From a bacterium (GTDB taxonomy: Bacteria; Spirochaetota; Leptospiria; Leptospirales; Leptonemataceae), in NCBI GenBank assembly GCA_024742665.1, contig JANSYA010000006.1, positions 1 through 64,000 on the forward strand: a stretch of 64,000 bases of DNA, written 5' to 3'. Of this stretch, positions 53,461-62,109 are shown piece after piece. Under the pieces are notes generated by a model. That model saw nothing but the letters and a program-made list of their open reading frames with translations. It did not search any database and had not been told where the DNA came from. The stretch's first letter is position 1. Every line of letters begins with the position of its first letter. The translations under genes and the position numbers were made by a program.

Positions 53461-55554
53461 TCAGGAACCCGGAACGGGCACGGTCTTGATCGCCAGCTCC
53501 TGCAGCTGCACCGGACTGACCGCCGAGGGCGACTCGGACATTAAACAATGCCCCTTCTGTGTTTTCGGGAAGGCGATCACGTCGCGAATCGATTCGCGCT
53601 GCAAAAACAACATCATCACGCGATCCAGGCCGAAGGCGATGCCGCCGTGAGGCGGAGCGCCGTACTTCAGCGCGTTCACGAAGAAACCGAATTTCTCGAC
53701 GACTTCTTCATCGGAAATTCCGAGCGCCTTAAAGACCGCGTGCTGCACGTCCGGCTTGTGAATACGAATCGAACCGCCGCCGATTTCGGAGCCGTTCAGA
53801 ACCAGGTCGTAGGCGCGCGATAATACTTTCGTCGCTTCTTTCTTAAAGCGCTCCGGATCCATGACGATGTCGAGCTGATCTTCGTGGGGCGCCGTAAAGG
53901 GATGGTGCACGCTGTAGATTTCGCCGGTCTTGTGATCGCGTTCGAAGAGCGGGAAGTCCCGCACCCAGGTGAAGGCCCACTGATTTTCCGGAATCATATC
54001 GAAGCGCTTCGCCAGGCGCACGCGCAGATTGCCCAGAGTCGCGTTGACGATCGGCTCGGGCCCGGCGCCGAAGAAAATCATATCGCCGGGTTTGGTGCCG
54101 AGATAGTCGGCCATCTCTTTCAAGAGTTCCGGGCTGAAGAATTTCGTAATCGCGGACTTGAGGCCCTCTGCTTCGTGCTTGATAAAGGCCAGACCCTTCG
54201 CGCCGAAGTTGCGCGAAGCCCAATCCGTAAGATCGTCGATGTCTTTGCGCGAAAGGCTCGCCCCGCCCGGCACCGCCAGGGCTTTGACCCGGCCGCCGGA
54301 CTTGAGCACATTATGAAATACCTGGAATTCGCTCTTTTGCGAATATTCGGCGACGTCGCGCAGCTCCATTTCGAAGCGCACGTCGGGAGCGTCGACGCCG
54401 TAGCGTTCCATCGCGTCGGCGTACGTTAGCTGCGGCAGCGGCAGCTGAATCTCGACGCCGAAGCATTCCTGAATGACGCGGGCCCACATCTGCTCGATCA
54501 GTTCGACGATCTGATCTTCGGTCGTGAAGCTGATCTCCATATCGAGCTGGGTGAATTCCGGCTGGCGATCGGCGCGCAGGTCTTCGTCGCGAAAGCACTT
54601 CACGATTTGAAAATAACGTTCGAGTCCGCCGACCATCAGGATCTGCTTGAACAGCTGCGGCGACTGCGGCAGCGCGTAAAAGGTCCCCGGCGTCATGCGC
54701 GCGGGCACCAGAAAATCGCGGGCGCCTTCGGGAGTCGATTTGTTCAGAACCGGAGTTTCGACTTCGAGGAATTCCGCGTCTTCGAGATAACGACGAATGC
54801 TCTGGTTTAATTTGCTGCGCATCCACAGGGCGTTCGCCAGGCCTTCGCGGCGCATGTCCATATAACGGTACTTGAGGCGCAGCTCTTCGTTCACTTCGCT
54901 GTGCTCATCCACTTCGAAGGGCGGCGTTTCCGCGGCGTTTAAGACTTCGAAATCTTTGACCAGAATTTCAATCTCCCCGCTCTTCAGACGCGGGTTGATA
55001 TTCTCGGGAGTGCGTTTGCGCACGACGCCGGAAACCGCCAGCACGTACTCGCTGCGAATCTTTTCGGCGATCGCGAATTGCCCGGGGATCGTGGACTGAT
55101 CAAAGACGAGCTGGATCAGTCCGGTGCGGTCGCGCATGTCGACGAAGACGCAGCCGCCCTGGTCCCGGTAGCGAAAGGCCCAGCCGGACACGCCGACTTT
55201 GAGTCCGGCGGCGGCGACTGTCAGCTCGCCCGCCGGCGTGCGGTTGGCGAAGATATCGGCGATCAGATCCGGTCCGCCAGCCAGCTCGCGCACGCTGCCG
55301 ACCCGGGCGGATCCGGTAGCGCCCTTCGGCGCGGCCGGTTTAGCCGCGGGCTTTTTAGCGGCCGGCTTCGCGGCCTTTTTTACGGTCTTAGACGCCGTCT
55401 TTTTCGCCGCCTTATTCGCCGTCTTTTTGCTCGCTTTGCTCGCGGCCTTTTTGACGGTCTTCTTGCCGGTTTTTTGGGCGTTTTTTTTGGCGGGCCTGGC
55501 AGCGGCCTTGCTGGTCGCTTTTTTCGCCGTCTTTTTTGCTGCTTTCTTGGCCAT
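53461..55554 (-). CDS. aspS: Aspartyl-tRNA synthetase with H1-like N-terminal extension
   Basis: 697 residues; the bacterial enzyme is normally about 590. Residues 1 to about 85 are almost only Lys, Ala, Thr and Ser. The rest is a full bacterial AspRS: OB-fold anticodon domain (VSGWAFRYRDQGGCVFVDMRDRTG), motif 2 (FRDEDLRADRQPEFTQLDMEISF), the bacterial GAD insertion, and motif 3 (GGIAFGLDRVMMLF). Class II, charging tRNA-Asp (possibly tRNA-Asn). Confidence 0.96.
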   Translation of the reverse strand: MAKKAAKKTAKKATSKAAARPAKKNAQKTGKKTVKKAASKASKKTANKAAKKTASKTVKKAAKPAAKKPAAKPAAPKGATGSARVGSVRELAGGPDLIADIFANRTPAGELTVAAAGLKVGVSGWAFRYRDQGGCVFVDMRDRTGLIQLVFDQSTIPGQFAIAEKIRSEYVLAVSGVVRKRTPENINPRLKSGEIEILVKDFEVLNAAETPPFEVDEHSEVNEELRLKYRYMDMRREGLANALWMRSKLNQSIRRYLEDAEFLEVETPVLNKSTPEGARDFLVPARMTPGTFYALPQSPQLFKQILMVGGLERYFQIVKCFRDEDLRADRQPEFTQLDMEISFTTEDQIVELIEQMWARVIQECFGVEIQLPLPQLTYADAMERYGVDAPDVRFEMELRDVAEYSQKSEFQVFHNVLKSGGRVKALAVPGGASLSRKDIDDLTDWASRNFGAKGLAFIKHEAEGLKSAITKFFSPELLKEMADYLGTKPGDMIFFGAGPEPIVNATLGNLRVRLAKRFDMIPENQWAFTWVRDFPLFERDHKTGEIYSVHHPFTAPHEDQLDIVMDPERFKKEATKVLSRAYDLVLNGSEIGGGSIRIHKPDVQHAVFKALGISDEEVVEKFGFFVNALKYGAPPHGGIAFGLDRVMMLFLQRESIRDVIAFPKTQKGHCLMSESPSAVSPVQLQELAIKTVPVPGS

Positions 55555-55657
55555 TCACTCTACCTGTATCCGCCAGATTTCTGCGGGGAGCGTCTTCGGC
55601 GAGTAAAAATGAAAAAGCTCCTTTTCACCTGATCTGGATTCCAGCGATTGACGGAGC

Positions 55658-56980
55658 ATGGAAAGCACGCATCGAAGATCTGATCCTTTCTTCGCACCCA
55701 GGACTCGCAGGCGGCTGCAACGTCTGGTCGGAACGACGGCGCTGCTGCTGATCGGATCGGCCGCGATCTTTACCGGCTGCGGCGAAACGCCGGCCGAGAC
55801 CCGCGCCCGCCTGGAGCGGCTGATCGCGGAAAATCAAAACGAAGCGGTTCTCGCGGAAATCAACGAGCTCCTGATCGAAAACAATCGCGAGCTGTCCACG
55901 CCCCTGAACGAAGAGACGGCGCCCAGGATCTTGAAGCGCAGCCTGGACGGCAGCGTCGCCGCCTGGACCCAGTCGGGGGAGTTTCACTTTCACCGCGCGG
56001 ACGCCTCCGGCTCCGTAGATCTCGGCGATGCAAATCTGCGGGAATTCACCCTTTCCTACAGCGGCCGGTACGCGGTCGTGCTGGCGGAGCTGGAAAAGGG
56101 CTGTCGCCCCTTCGTCGTGTCATTGGGCGGCGAGGCGATTCTGGAGACGCCGGATTTGCCGGACGGATCCTGCTACGAAGCTCCAGTGGTAACCGACGAC
56201 GGCCGCTTTTTCTTTTATCCTGAGAAGGGCGGCGTGCGCTTCATCGAAATCCAGAGCGCCGCGGCGGCGGGCGAAGATGCGCAGACCGGCGAAGCTCCGG
56301 GAGCGCCGGAAAACCTGTCGTCCAAAAAATTTCCGCCGAAGTACAAGAAGATCACGAATCAGTTTTCCATCGAACAAATCAATCGCCGCGGCCTGCTGAT
56401 CTTTCACGGCAGCGCCGGCGCCTATAATTTATATTTCTATTCCGGCTCGGGTTCCAGCGTGAGCCAGGTTAAACCCGGCGGCAAAGGCATGATCGCCCGG
56501 GCGCGGCTCTATTCCGTATTTGAAGGCGATACGATCGCAAGCGAGGACGATCCGGAGCTGAGCGAAACCGACGGGGACGGCAACGAGGAGCGGGCCCCCG
56601 CCGGCGGGGCGTACGGTCTCGATACAGTCCAGGCTTTCGTGTACGCCGGAGGCGCGGGCAAGCGACGGCTCCACGGCCTGCGCTTTTCGAATCCGCCGAA
56701 ATTTCAGCAGGGACTGCCCGCCCGCGTTACCCAGCATCTGACCTTCGTGCGGGACCGGCGCGAATTCTTGATCCTGCACCGGGATCACATGTCCTACTGG
56801 GACCCGCTGCGCAATAAGAAGTCCGCCCTGCCCTTAGTAGCCCGGGGTTTCGTTCTGTATTCCGGCGGCCTGGTCTATATCGATCTCTTGAACCGCCTGT
56901 ACCTGCGCAAGCAGCCCTTCTCCCCGTTTGAGTTGGAGCTGATGCGCCTGCGGAAGAAAGCGACGCCCGCCGCGAAATAA
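55658..56980 (+). CDS. Lipoprotein of unknown function
   Basis: 440 residues. The signal peptide ends with a lipobox GSAAIFTGC (Cys near 41). A helical part (ETRARLERLIAENQNEAVLAEINELL) is followed by a beta-rich region with repeated strand pairs (ILKRSLDGSVAAWTQSGEFHF, LSYSGRYAVVLAE, VTDDGRFFFY), suggesting a beta-propeller. An acidic loop lies near 290-315. Divergent from aspS across a 100-bp gap. No family recognised. Confidence 0.72.
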   Translation: MESTHRRSDPFFAPRTRRRLQRLVGTTALLLIGSAAIFTGCGETPAETRARLERLIAENQNEAVLAEINELLIENNRELSTPLNEETAPRILKRSLDGSVAAWTQSGEFHFHRADASGSVDLGDANLREFTLSYSGRYAVVLAELEKGCRPFVVSLGGEAILETPDLPDGSCYEAPVVTDDGRFFFYPEKGGVRFIEIQSAAAAGEDAQTGEAPGAPENLSSKKFPPKYKKITNQFSIEQINRRGLLIFHGSAGAYNLYFYSGSGSSVSQVKPGGKGMIARARLYSVFEGDTIASEDDPELSETDGDGNEERAPAGGAYGLDTVQAFVYAGGAGKRRLHGLRFSNPPKFQQGLPARVTQHLTFVRDRREFLILHRDHMSYWDPLRNKKSALPLVARGFVLYSGGLVYIDLLNRLYLRKQPFSPFELELMRLRKKATPAAK

Positions 56981-57037
56981 GCCGGATGCATCCGTAGTGC
57001 TTGACGTAGCCCGCCTGGCCTGGTTCCTTCTATATAG

Positions 57038-57643
57038 ATGAGCGATATTGATAAGTACCTGCCCAAAAGCCAGATCGACCACGGTAAAGTCGCCGACAAC
57101 ATGAAGGCGGTTCTCGAAGCCATCGGCGAAGATCCGCAGCGCGAAGGTCTCCTGAAAACTCCTGACCGCGTGGCGGGGGCGTACGATTTTCTAACCAGCG
57201 GCTATCGCATGAAGCTGGAGGACATCGTCAATAACGCGGTCTTCTCCGACGCCAACGACGGCATGGTCATCGCCCGGGACATCGAAGTCTACAGCCTGTG
57301 CGAACATCATATGCTGCCCTTTTACGGACGGGCCCACATCGGCTATATTCCCAACGAAAAAATCATCGGCCTTTCCAAGCTCGCCCGCATCGCGGACATG
57401 TACGCCCGGCGTTTGCAGGTCCAGGAACGCCTGACCGTCGAAATCGGTCAGGCCCTCTTCGACGTGCTGGAGCCTCAGGGCGTCGGCGTCGTAATTAAGT
57501 GCAAGCACATGTGCATGATGATGCGGGGCGTGGAAAAGCAGAACTCCGAAGTATTCACCAGTAGCATGCTCGGATCTTTTCGCAGCAACGAAAGCACCCG
57601 CAGCGAATTTCTGGATCTGATTCGCACCCCCCATATTATGTAA
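57038..57643 (+). CDS. folE: GTP cyclohydrolase I
   Basis: 201 residues of type FolE. It opens GTP to dihydroneopterin triphosphate, the first step of folate synthesis. Zinc ligands are C88 and H91 in [10 protein letters not shown] and C159 in [21 protein letters not shown] [17 protein letters not shown] and [24 protein letters not shown] are conserved. No clear ribosome site; TATATA lies right before the ATG. Confidence 0.96.
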   Translation: MSDIDKYLPKSQIDHGKVADNMKAVLEAIGEDPQREGLLKTPDRVAGAYDFLTSGYRMKLEDIVNNAVFSDANDGMVIARDIEVYSLCEHHMLPFYGRAHIGYIPNEKIIGLSKLARIADMYARRLQVQERLTVEIGQALFDVLEPQGVGVVIKCKHMCMMMRGVEKQNSEVFTSSMLGSFRSNESTRSEFLDLIRTPHIM

Positions 57644-57716
57644 CCTTTCGCCGGCCTGCATATGCGGTGCGAAAACGAAAAATATTTCGATTGCCATTAA
57701 ATTTGAGGGCTTCCAG

Positions 57717-57741
57717 ACTCCGATAAGGGAATGGTCGGAGT
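57717..57741 (+). promoter_or_regulatory. Hairpin in leader of the Ser-rich lipoprotein gene
   Basis: ACTCCGA/TCGGAGT perfect 7-bp stem with an 11-base loop, ending 23 bp before the ATG at 57765 and followed by a GAGGA ribosome site. It has no T run, so it is more likely a leader structure than a folE terminator. Confidence 0.4.
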
Positions 57742-57764
57742 TCGTCGACAGCACTGAGGAACAT

Positions 57765-58502
57765 ATGCGAAGCAACGTAGCATTCAATCAAAAGCAAGCC
57801 CGCGTGCCGGCGTCGCCGGCTCGTCGTCGCTCCGGTCGCAGCCGCCAGGCCCTGCTGATTGGCATTCTCGCGGGTGCGGCTCTTATGTTCCACTGCACTG
57901 ACGACAGCGAGCAGATGGACGCCAGCCTGATCGGCCCCCTGGCAAACGATTTCGGCGGCCTGTATCGCTTCACGGGCGAAATGGACAACACCCTGACGAC
58001 CAGCTGCGGCACGGTCAGCTCCGGCTCAACGACCGATACGAGCACCACGGATAGCTCCAGCAGCTCCAGTTCGAGCTCCAGCAGCTCGGAAGATCAGACC
58101 GAGTTCAGCATCAACAGCTTTTATCAGTTTCAAAACGGCGAATCGCTGTTTCTGAAATATACCTATTCTACCGCGGAAGATTCCTTTCGCCTCACGCCGA
58201 CGACGTCTTCGGTGCAGACCTGTTTCACAACCGACTTTACGAACTGTAACGGATCGGACGGCAATCCAACGTGCGAAACGATCGACGGCGTCAGCTGCGG
58301 CGGCTCCAGCACCTTTATTTTCACGAGCGTGGTACCCGTGCTGGCCTTCCAGGCGAAGACCGGCACCATTCGCTGGGAAGGCGGATTTCGCCTGAATTCC
58401 GATCAAAACAAAGTTGTCCTGGCTGATCTTGAATTTGATATGGTCGGCACGGACGGCACATCCCTGTTTCAGGGCGAAGTCCGGTGTTTGAGTAACGAAT
58501 AA
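57765..58502 (+). CDS. Ser-rich lipoprotein of unknown function
   Basis: 245 residues. A basic N-terminus and hydrophobic core end at GAALMFHC (Cys near 44), a spirochaete-type lipobox. A Thr/Ser-rich stretch with a run of about 12 Ser (near 98-109) acts as a spacer, then a domain with paired Cys (CFTTDFTNC, CETIDGVSC) and a beta-rich end. GAGGA precedes the ATG. No family recognised. Confidence 0.72.
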   Translation: MRSNVAFNQKQARVPASPARRRSGRSRQALLIGILAGAALMFHCTDDSEQMDASLIGPLANDFGGLYRFTGEMDNTLTTSCGTVSSGSTTDTSTTDSSSSSSSSSSSSEDQTEFSINSFYQFQNGESLFLKYTYSTAEDSFRLTPTTSSVQTCFTTDFTNCNGSDGNPTCETIDGVSCGGSSTFIFTSVVPVLAFQAKTGTIRWEGGFRLNSDQNKVVLADLEFDMVGTDGTSLFQGEVRCLSNE

Positions 58503-58620
58503 GAGCCCACCGGGTCTCGCGTCTGCATTTCAGCGCCGGGGCAATCGGAACAGCGTCCGCTCCGGCCAGCTGAATGAAGCCGCGGTCTGGACGCGTCCGC
58601 CTGCCGTCATCGAGTCTAAC

Positions 58621-59784
58621 ATGAGCCAACCCCGGGTTTCCGTAATCATTCCCACCTACAACGAAGCGGAAAACGTTCCGATTCTGCTGGAACGCCTGGG
58701 GCGCACCCTCGCCGATATTCCCCACGAAATCATCGTTGTAGACGATAACAGTCCGGACGGCACCTGGCAGGTGGCCGAGCAGATCTCACTCAACAGCGCG
58801 AATCTACGGGTGATTCGCCGCCTGAACGAACGGGGCCTGTCGTCGGCGGTCGTGGCCGGCATGTCCGCCGCGAAGGGCCAGTGCCTGGCCGTGATGGATT
58901 CCGACCTCCAACACGACGAAGCCGCCCTGCCCGAAATGATCGAGACGGTGCTTGCGCCGGATCAGAAAGTCGAGCTGGCGATCGGCAGCCGCGGCGTGGC
59001 CGGCGGCAGCTACGGAGATTTTTCGAAGGGCCGCCGGTTTATGAGCTGGGTCGCGGCGGCCATGGCCCGAATGATGTTGCCGGTCAACGTGAAGGATCCC
59101 ATGAGCGGCTTCTTCGTGGTCCGGCGCGAAGTCTTCGTCGAGTGCGCGGACCGCATCAATCCTCTGGGATTTAAGATTCTGCTCGAATTCATCGGTCGCA
59201 ACCCCGGCATTAAAATCAAAGAAGTCGGCTACAGCTTTCGCCTCCGGGAACACGGCGAAACCAAACTATCCGGCTCGGTGATTCGAAACTATATCATCGC
59301 CCTGTACGATATGCGCTTCGGCCAGTACGTCTCTTCGACCTTTATGATGTACGCCTTCGTCGGCTCGACCGGCGTGCTCGTAAATCTGCTGGGCTTCGCG
59401 CTCGGCGAGTTCTTACGCCTGCCCCGTTTTACTTCCGGGCTGCCGGCTCTGGATCCGCTCTATCTTTCGGTACCCTTTGGCATTCAGCTCAGCATCATCA
59501 CGAATTACTTTCTGAACAACTATATCACTTTTTACGAAAGCCGCCACAAAGGCTCCGCTCTGGTGAAAGGCCTGGTGCTGTTTCAAATCATCAGCATGGT
59601 CGGCATCGTGATCCAGTGGTCGGTATTTCAGTTGCTGCAGACCAACGGATTCCTGGCGGGCATGCTTGAGGAAAACCTGAGATCGTACGCGAACAACGCG
59701 ATCGGCATCATCCTGGCGACAGTCGGCAACTACTATCTGAACCTGAATGTAACCTGGGGTCTGCGCGGCAAACCCAGCGCGTGA
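58621..59784 (+). CDS. GT2 glycosyltransferase fused to GtrA-like membrane domain
   Basis: 387 residues. The N-terminal 230 are a polyprenol-phosphate mannosyl/glucosyltransferase-type GT2 domain (VSVIIPTYNEAENVP, VVDDNSPDGT, VMDSDLQHDE, REHGETKLSG). The C-terminal 150 hold four membrane segments of the GtrA type (FVGSTGVLVNLLGFALGEFL, NNYITFYESR, LNLNVTWGLR). It likely makes and flips a lipid-linked sugar for envelope glycans. Confidence 0.9.
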   Translation: MSQPRVSVIIPTYNEAENVPILLERLGRTLADIPHEIIVVDDNSPDGTWQVAEQISLNSANLRVIRRLNERGLSSAVVAGMSAAKGQCLAVMDSDLQHDEAALPEMIETVLAPDQKVELAIGSRGVAGGSYGDFSKGRRFMSWVAAAMARMMLPVNVKDPMSGFFVVRREVFVECADRINPLGFKILLEFIGRNPGIKIKEVGYSFRLREHGETKLSGSVIRNYIIALYDMRFGQYVSSTFMMYAFVGSTGVLVNLLGFALGEFLRLPRFTSGLPALDPLYLSVPFGIQLSIITNYFLNNYITFYESRHKGSALVKGLVLFQIISMVGIVIQWSVFQLLQTNGFLAGMLEENLRSYANNAIGIILATVGNYYLNLNVTWGLRGKPSA

Positions 59785-59870
59785 ATCCGCCCGGAGTGGG
59801 GCGATTGGAAATCAAATCGCGCAGCGATACGCGAAAAGCAAGTGAGTCGCAAAGCGATGTGCGAATCAGC

Positions 59871-60818
59871 TCACAGATCGAAAACGTCGTTTTCGCAGGC
59901 GATGTAAATTTCGGGGCGATGGCCGTTCGCATTCGCTTCGAGATGCTTTGAAGCTTCCGCGAATAATCCGTGAATCTTTTCGTCCTGGTAGGCCGGTTCG
60001 TGGTGGGTCAATACGAGCCGTTTGACCTTCCACTTGAGGGCGCAGTCCACGGAAATCACCATGGCCGTATGGCCCCAGCCGATCTTCTGCTCGGCTTCGT
60101 CCATCGTATACTGCGCATCCATGACCAGCAGATCGGCGCCGGTAAAAAAATCGCTGTAGCGCTCGATCTGTTCGTCGACATTGTCCCCGGAGAATTCGGT
60201 GTCCGTGGCGAAGATAAAAACTTTGCCCTGGGCTTCGATGCGATAGGCGACCGAGCCCCCGGGATGGGCGAGCTCCAGAGTGCTGATCTTAAATGGACCG
60301 ACTTCGAAGGAGCCGCCCTGGGGGAAATTGTGGAATTCCTTCTTCGACATCATCGCGTCGAATTCCACCGGGAAGTGATCGAAATGCTGCTGGCGCTGGA
60401 AGCGCTCGTGACAGTTAGAAATACAGGAATGAAAGTGGACCGTATTGTCCGGAATATAGCCCGGCACGAAAAAGGGCCAGCCCTGGATATGATCCCAGTG
60501 CGTATGGGTGACCAGCACGTGGATGTCCCCTTTGATGCCGCGGGCCAGCATATCGTAGCCCAGACGACGGGCGCCGGTGCCGAGATCGATGATCAGCTGA
60601 TCGTCGCCGCTGCGCACTTCCACGCAGGTGGTTTCGCCGCCGACCAAATTGGTCACTTCCGGCGAGAGCTCGTCAATGACACCTTCGGCCGACAGAGCGG
60701 GATCCTTCTGCCACCGCTCCCGGGCGTGGGTCAAAGCCGCCTTCAGGCGCTCGCGATATTCGCCCGAGCTCAACGGCGTGGGAATCGAACCCCGCACACC
60801 CCATAGTTTTATTTGCAC
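59871..60818 (-). CDS. Metallo-beta-lactamase-fold hydrolase
   Basis: About 315 residues. Starts with QIKLWGVRGSIPTP, typical of a PhnP/RNase Z-like group. Metal ligands are in VTHTHWDHIQGWPFF, LELAHPGG, FATDTEF, and THHEPAY. GGETTCVEV and DLGTGARRLG match the same group. I chose the GTG at 60818 because it gives the conserved start and has GGGAAC eight bases ahead. Substrate unknown. Confidence 0.85.
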   Translation of the reverse strand: MQIKLWGVRGSIPTPLSSGEYRERLKAALTHARERWQKDPALSAEGVIDELSPEVTNLVGGETTCVEVRSGDDQLIIDLGTGARRLGYDMLARGIKGDIHVLVTHTHWDHIQGWPFFVPGYIPDNTVHFHSCISNCHERFQRQQHFDHFPVEFDAMMSKKEFHNFPQGGSFEVGPFKISTLELAHPGGSVAYRIEAQGKVFIFATDTEFSGDNVDEQIERYSDFFTGADLLVMDAQYTMDEAEQKIGWGHTAMVISVDCALKWKVKRLVLTHHEPAYQDEKIHGLFAEASKHLEANANGHRPEIYIACENDVFDL

Positions 60819-60970
60819 TGCAATGTTCCCATAATGAGAATTCGACCGCAAGTCCTGAAAACCGGCCCGGTGACCAGAATTTCCAGTACTATAATCCTTA
60901 GATATTATTTATCGACGCTTTTAACTATTCTACAAACACACTACCTGAAAATTGCAAAAAAAACACTTTT

Positions 60971-60994
60971 GGTTCGATTGAACCGACTTTTTTT
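60971..60994 (+). terminator. Terminator-like hairpin directly before the trmB start codon
   Basis: GGTTC, loop of four, GAACC, three bases, then seven T immediately followed by the trmB ATG at 60995. It has the form of an intrinsic terminator placed where the ribosome site should be. The 140 bp before it are AT-rich and hold no gene. Confidence 0.6.
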
Positions 60995-61702
60995 ATGTCT
61001 GAAGTCCCCTTAGCCCGCTTATTCGAAATCGCCACGCGCCGTCGCCCCATCCACAGCAACCCGGAAGTGATCCTCCCGGTTCAGCCGGATCGCCCCATCG
61101 CCCCGGAGGCTTTATTCCGCGCGGACGATCCACCGGCTCCCGGCGACGGTGTCCGCCGGCGTATTCTGGAGCTGGGCTCCGGGTGGGGGGAATTCCTGGT
61201 GGATTGGCTCCAGCAACACCCCGCAGACGATTACGTCGCCTTCGAGATCAAAAGCGATCGCATTCGCCGGACGATCAAACGCGTGCGCAAACTGGAGGCG
61301 CCCCACCTGCGGGTCGTACCGGTGAATTTCGCCTGGTTTTTAGAAGAGATCCTGCCGCCGGCGGCCTTCGACTGGATCATCGTCAATTTTCCCGATCCCT
61401 GGCCCAAACGCCGACACTGGAAGCACCGGCTGGTGCAGCCGGACTTTCCGGAACGCATGGCGCCCCTGCTCCGTCCGGGCGGACAAATTCACCTGGCGAC
61501 GGACTACGGGCCCTACGCCCGCAAGATGATTCAAATTTTTCGCCGGGCGGCGGACTTTGAAGCGGTCTTTCCCGATTCCGACTTTCTTCGCCGCCGCCCG
61601 GCGGATGTCCCGGTGACTCGCTTCGAGCAGATCACGGGGGAGAGCGAAGGACGTACGCCATATTTTACCCGCTGGCGGCTGCGGTCGGGTCGCCCGGCGT
61701 AG
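60995..61702 (+). CDS. trmB: tRNA (guanine-N7-)-methyltransferase
   Basis: 235 residues. Methylates G46 of tRNA. SAM-binding loop LELGSGWGEFLVDW near 52, then VAFEIKSDRIRRTIKRV, and the TrmB signature FPDPWPKRRHWKHRLVQPDF near 132. There is no Shine-Dalgarno sequence, since a T run precedes the ATG. A shorter form would start past conserved sequence, so this start is kept with some doubt. Confidence 0.94.
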   Translation: MSEVPLARLFEIATRRRPIHSNPEVILPVQPDRPIAPEALFRADDPPAPGDGVRRRILELGSGWGEFLVDWLQQHPADDYVAFEIKSDRIRRTIKRVRKLEAPHLRVVPVNFAWFLEEILPPAAFDWIIVNFPDPWPKRRHWKHRLVQPDFPERMAPLLRPGGQIHLATDYGPYARKMIQIFRRAADFEAVFPDSDFLRRRPADVPVTRFEQITGESEGRTPYFTRWRLRSGRPA

Positions 61703-61825
61703 GAGTTCCTACACTGGCGAGGTGGCCGCGCCCGTCGACCGCGTCATGTAGGAACTCCTACACGCGAAAGCCAGCGGCATTGCGCCAGGCAGCCCCCTCG
61801 GCCGCTTCAGTGTAGGAACTCCTAC
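61699..61825. repeat. Cluster of three GTAGGA-N2-TCCTAC palindromes
   Basis: Copies at 61699-61712, 61748-61761 and 61812-61825, each with perfect 6-bp arms and GT or AC in the centre. The first overlaps the trmB stop codon. They fill the gap up to the small gene at 61892. Confidence 0.9.
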
Positions 61826-61891
61826 GGCTGCGGCGAGGGTGCGCGGCTACCATCGGGAAAATCGGTAGACACGGACTCCCCGGGAACCCCA

Positions 61892-62092
61892 ATGGAGGCG
61901 ATGGCCGGCAAAATCAAGAAGGCTACCGTCGCGGATCTGGCGCGGCAAAATGCAGCGATGCGGGAGCTGTTGGAACAATGGCCCGCCCGCGAAATCATGA
62001 TGGATTACGAAAAGGAATGGAACGAACAGCGCACGAGATTTCTCCAGACCAATTCGCCGCCCGAAATCGATCCGGATTTTCTGCGCAGCTGA
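61892..62092 (+). CDS. Small hypothetical protein (66 aa)
   Basis: Acidic-basic helical chain (KATVADLARQNAAMRELLEQW, EIMMDYEKEWNEQRTRFLQ) with no membrane segment. Two in-frame ATGs (61892 and 61901). It ends 17 bp before the large membrane protein gene on the same strand, so the two may be co-transcribed. No family recognised. Confidence 0.55.
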   Translation: MEAMAGKIKKATVADLARQNAAMRELLEQWPAREIMMDYEKEWNEQRTRFLQTNSPPEIDPDFLRS

Positions 62093-62109
62093 TCGCCGGA
62101 GGCCTTTGA

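Noticed and set aside
60971..60984. Possible tRNA T-arm (GGTTCGATTGAACC)
   Set aside because: There is no acceptor, D or anticodon arm around it, and seven T follow; a terminator-like hairpin explains it better.
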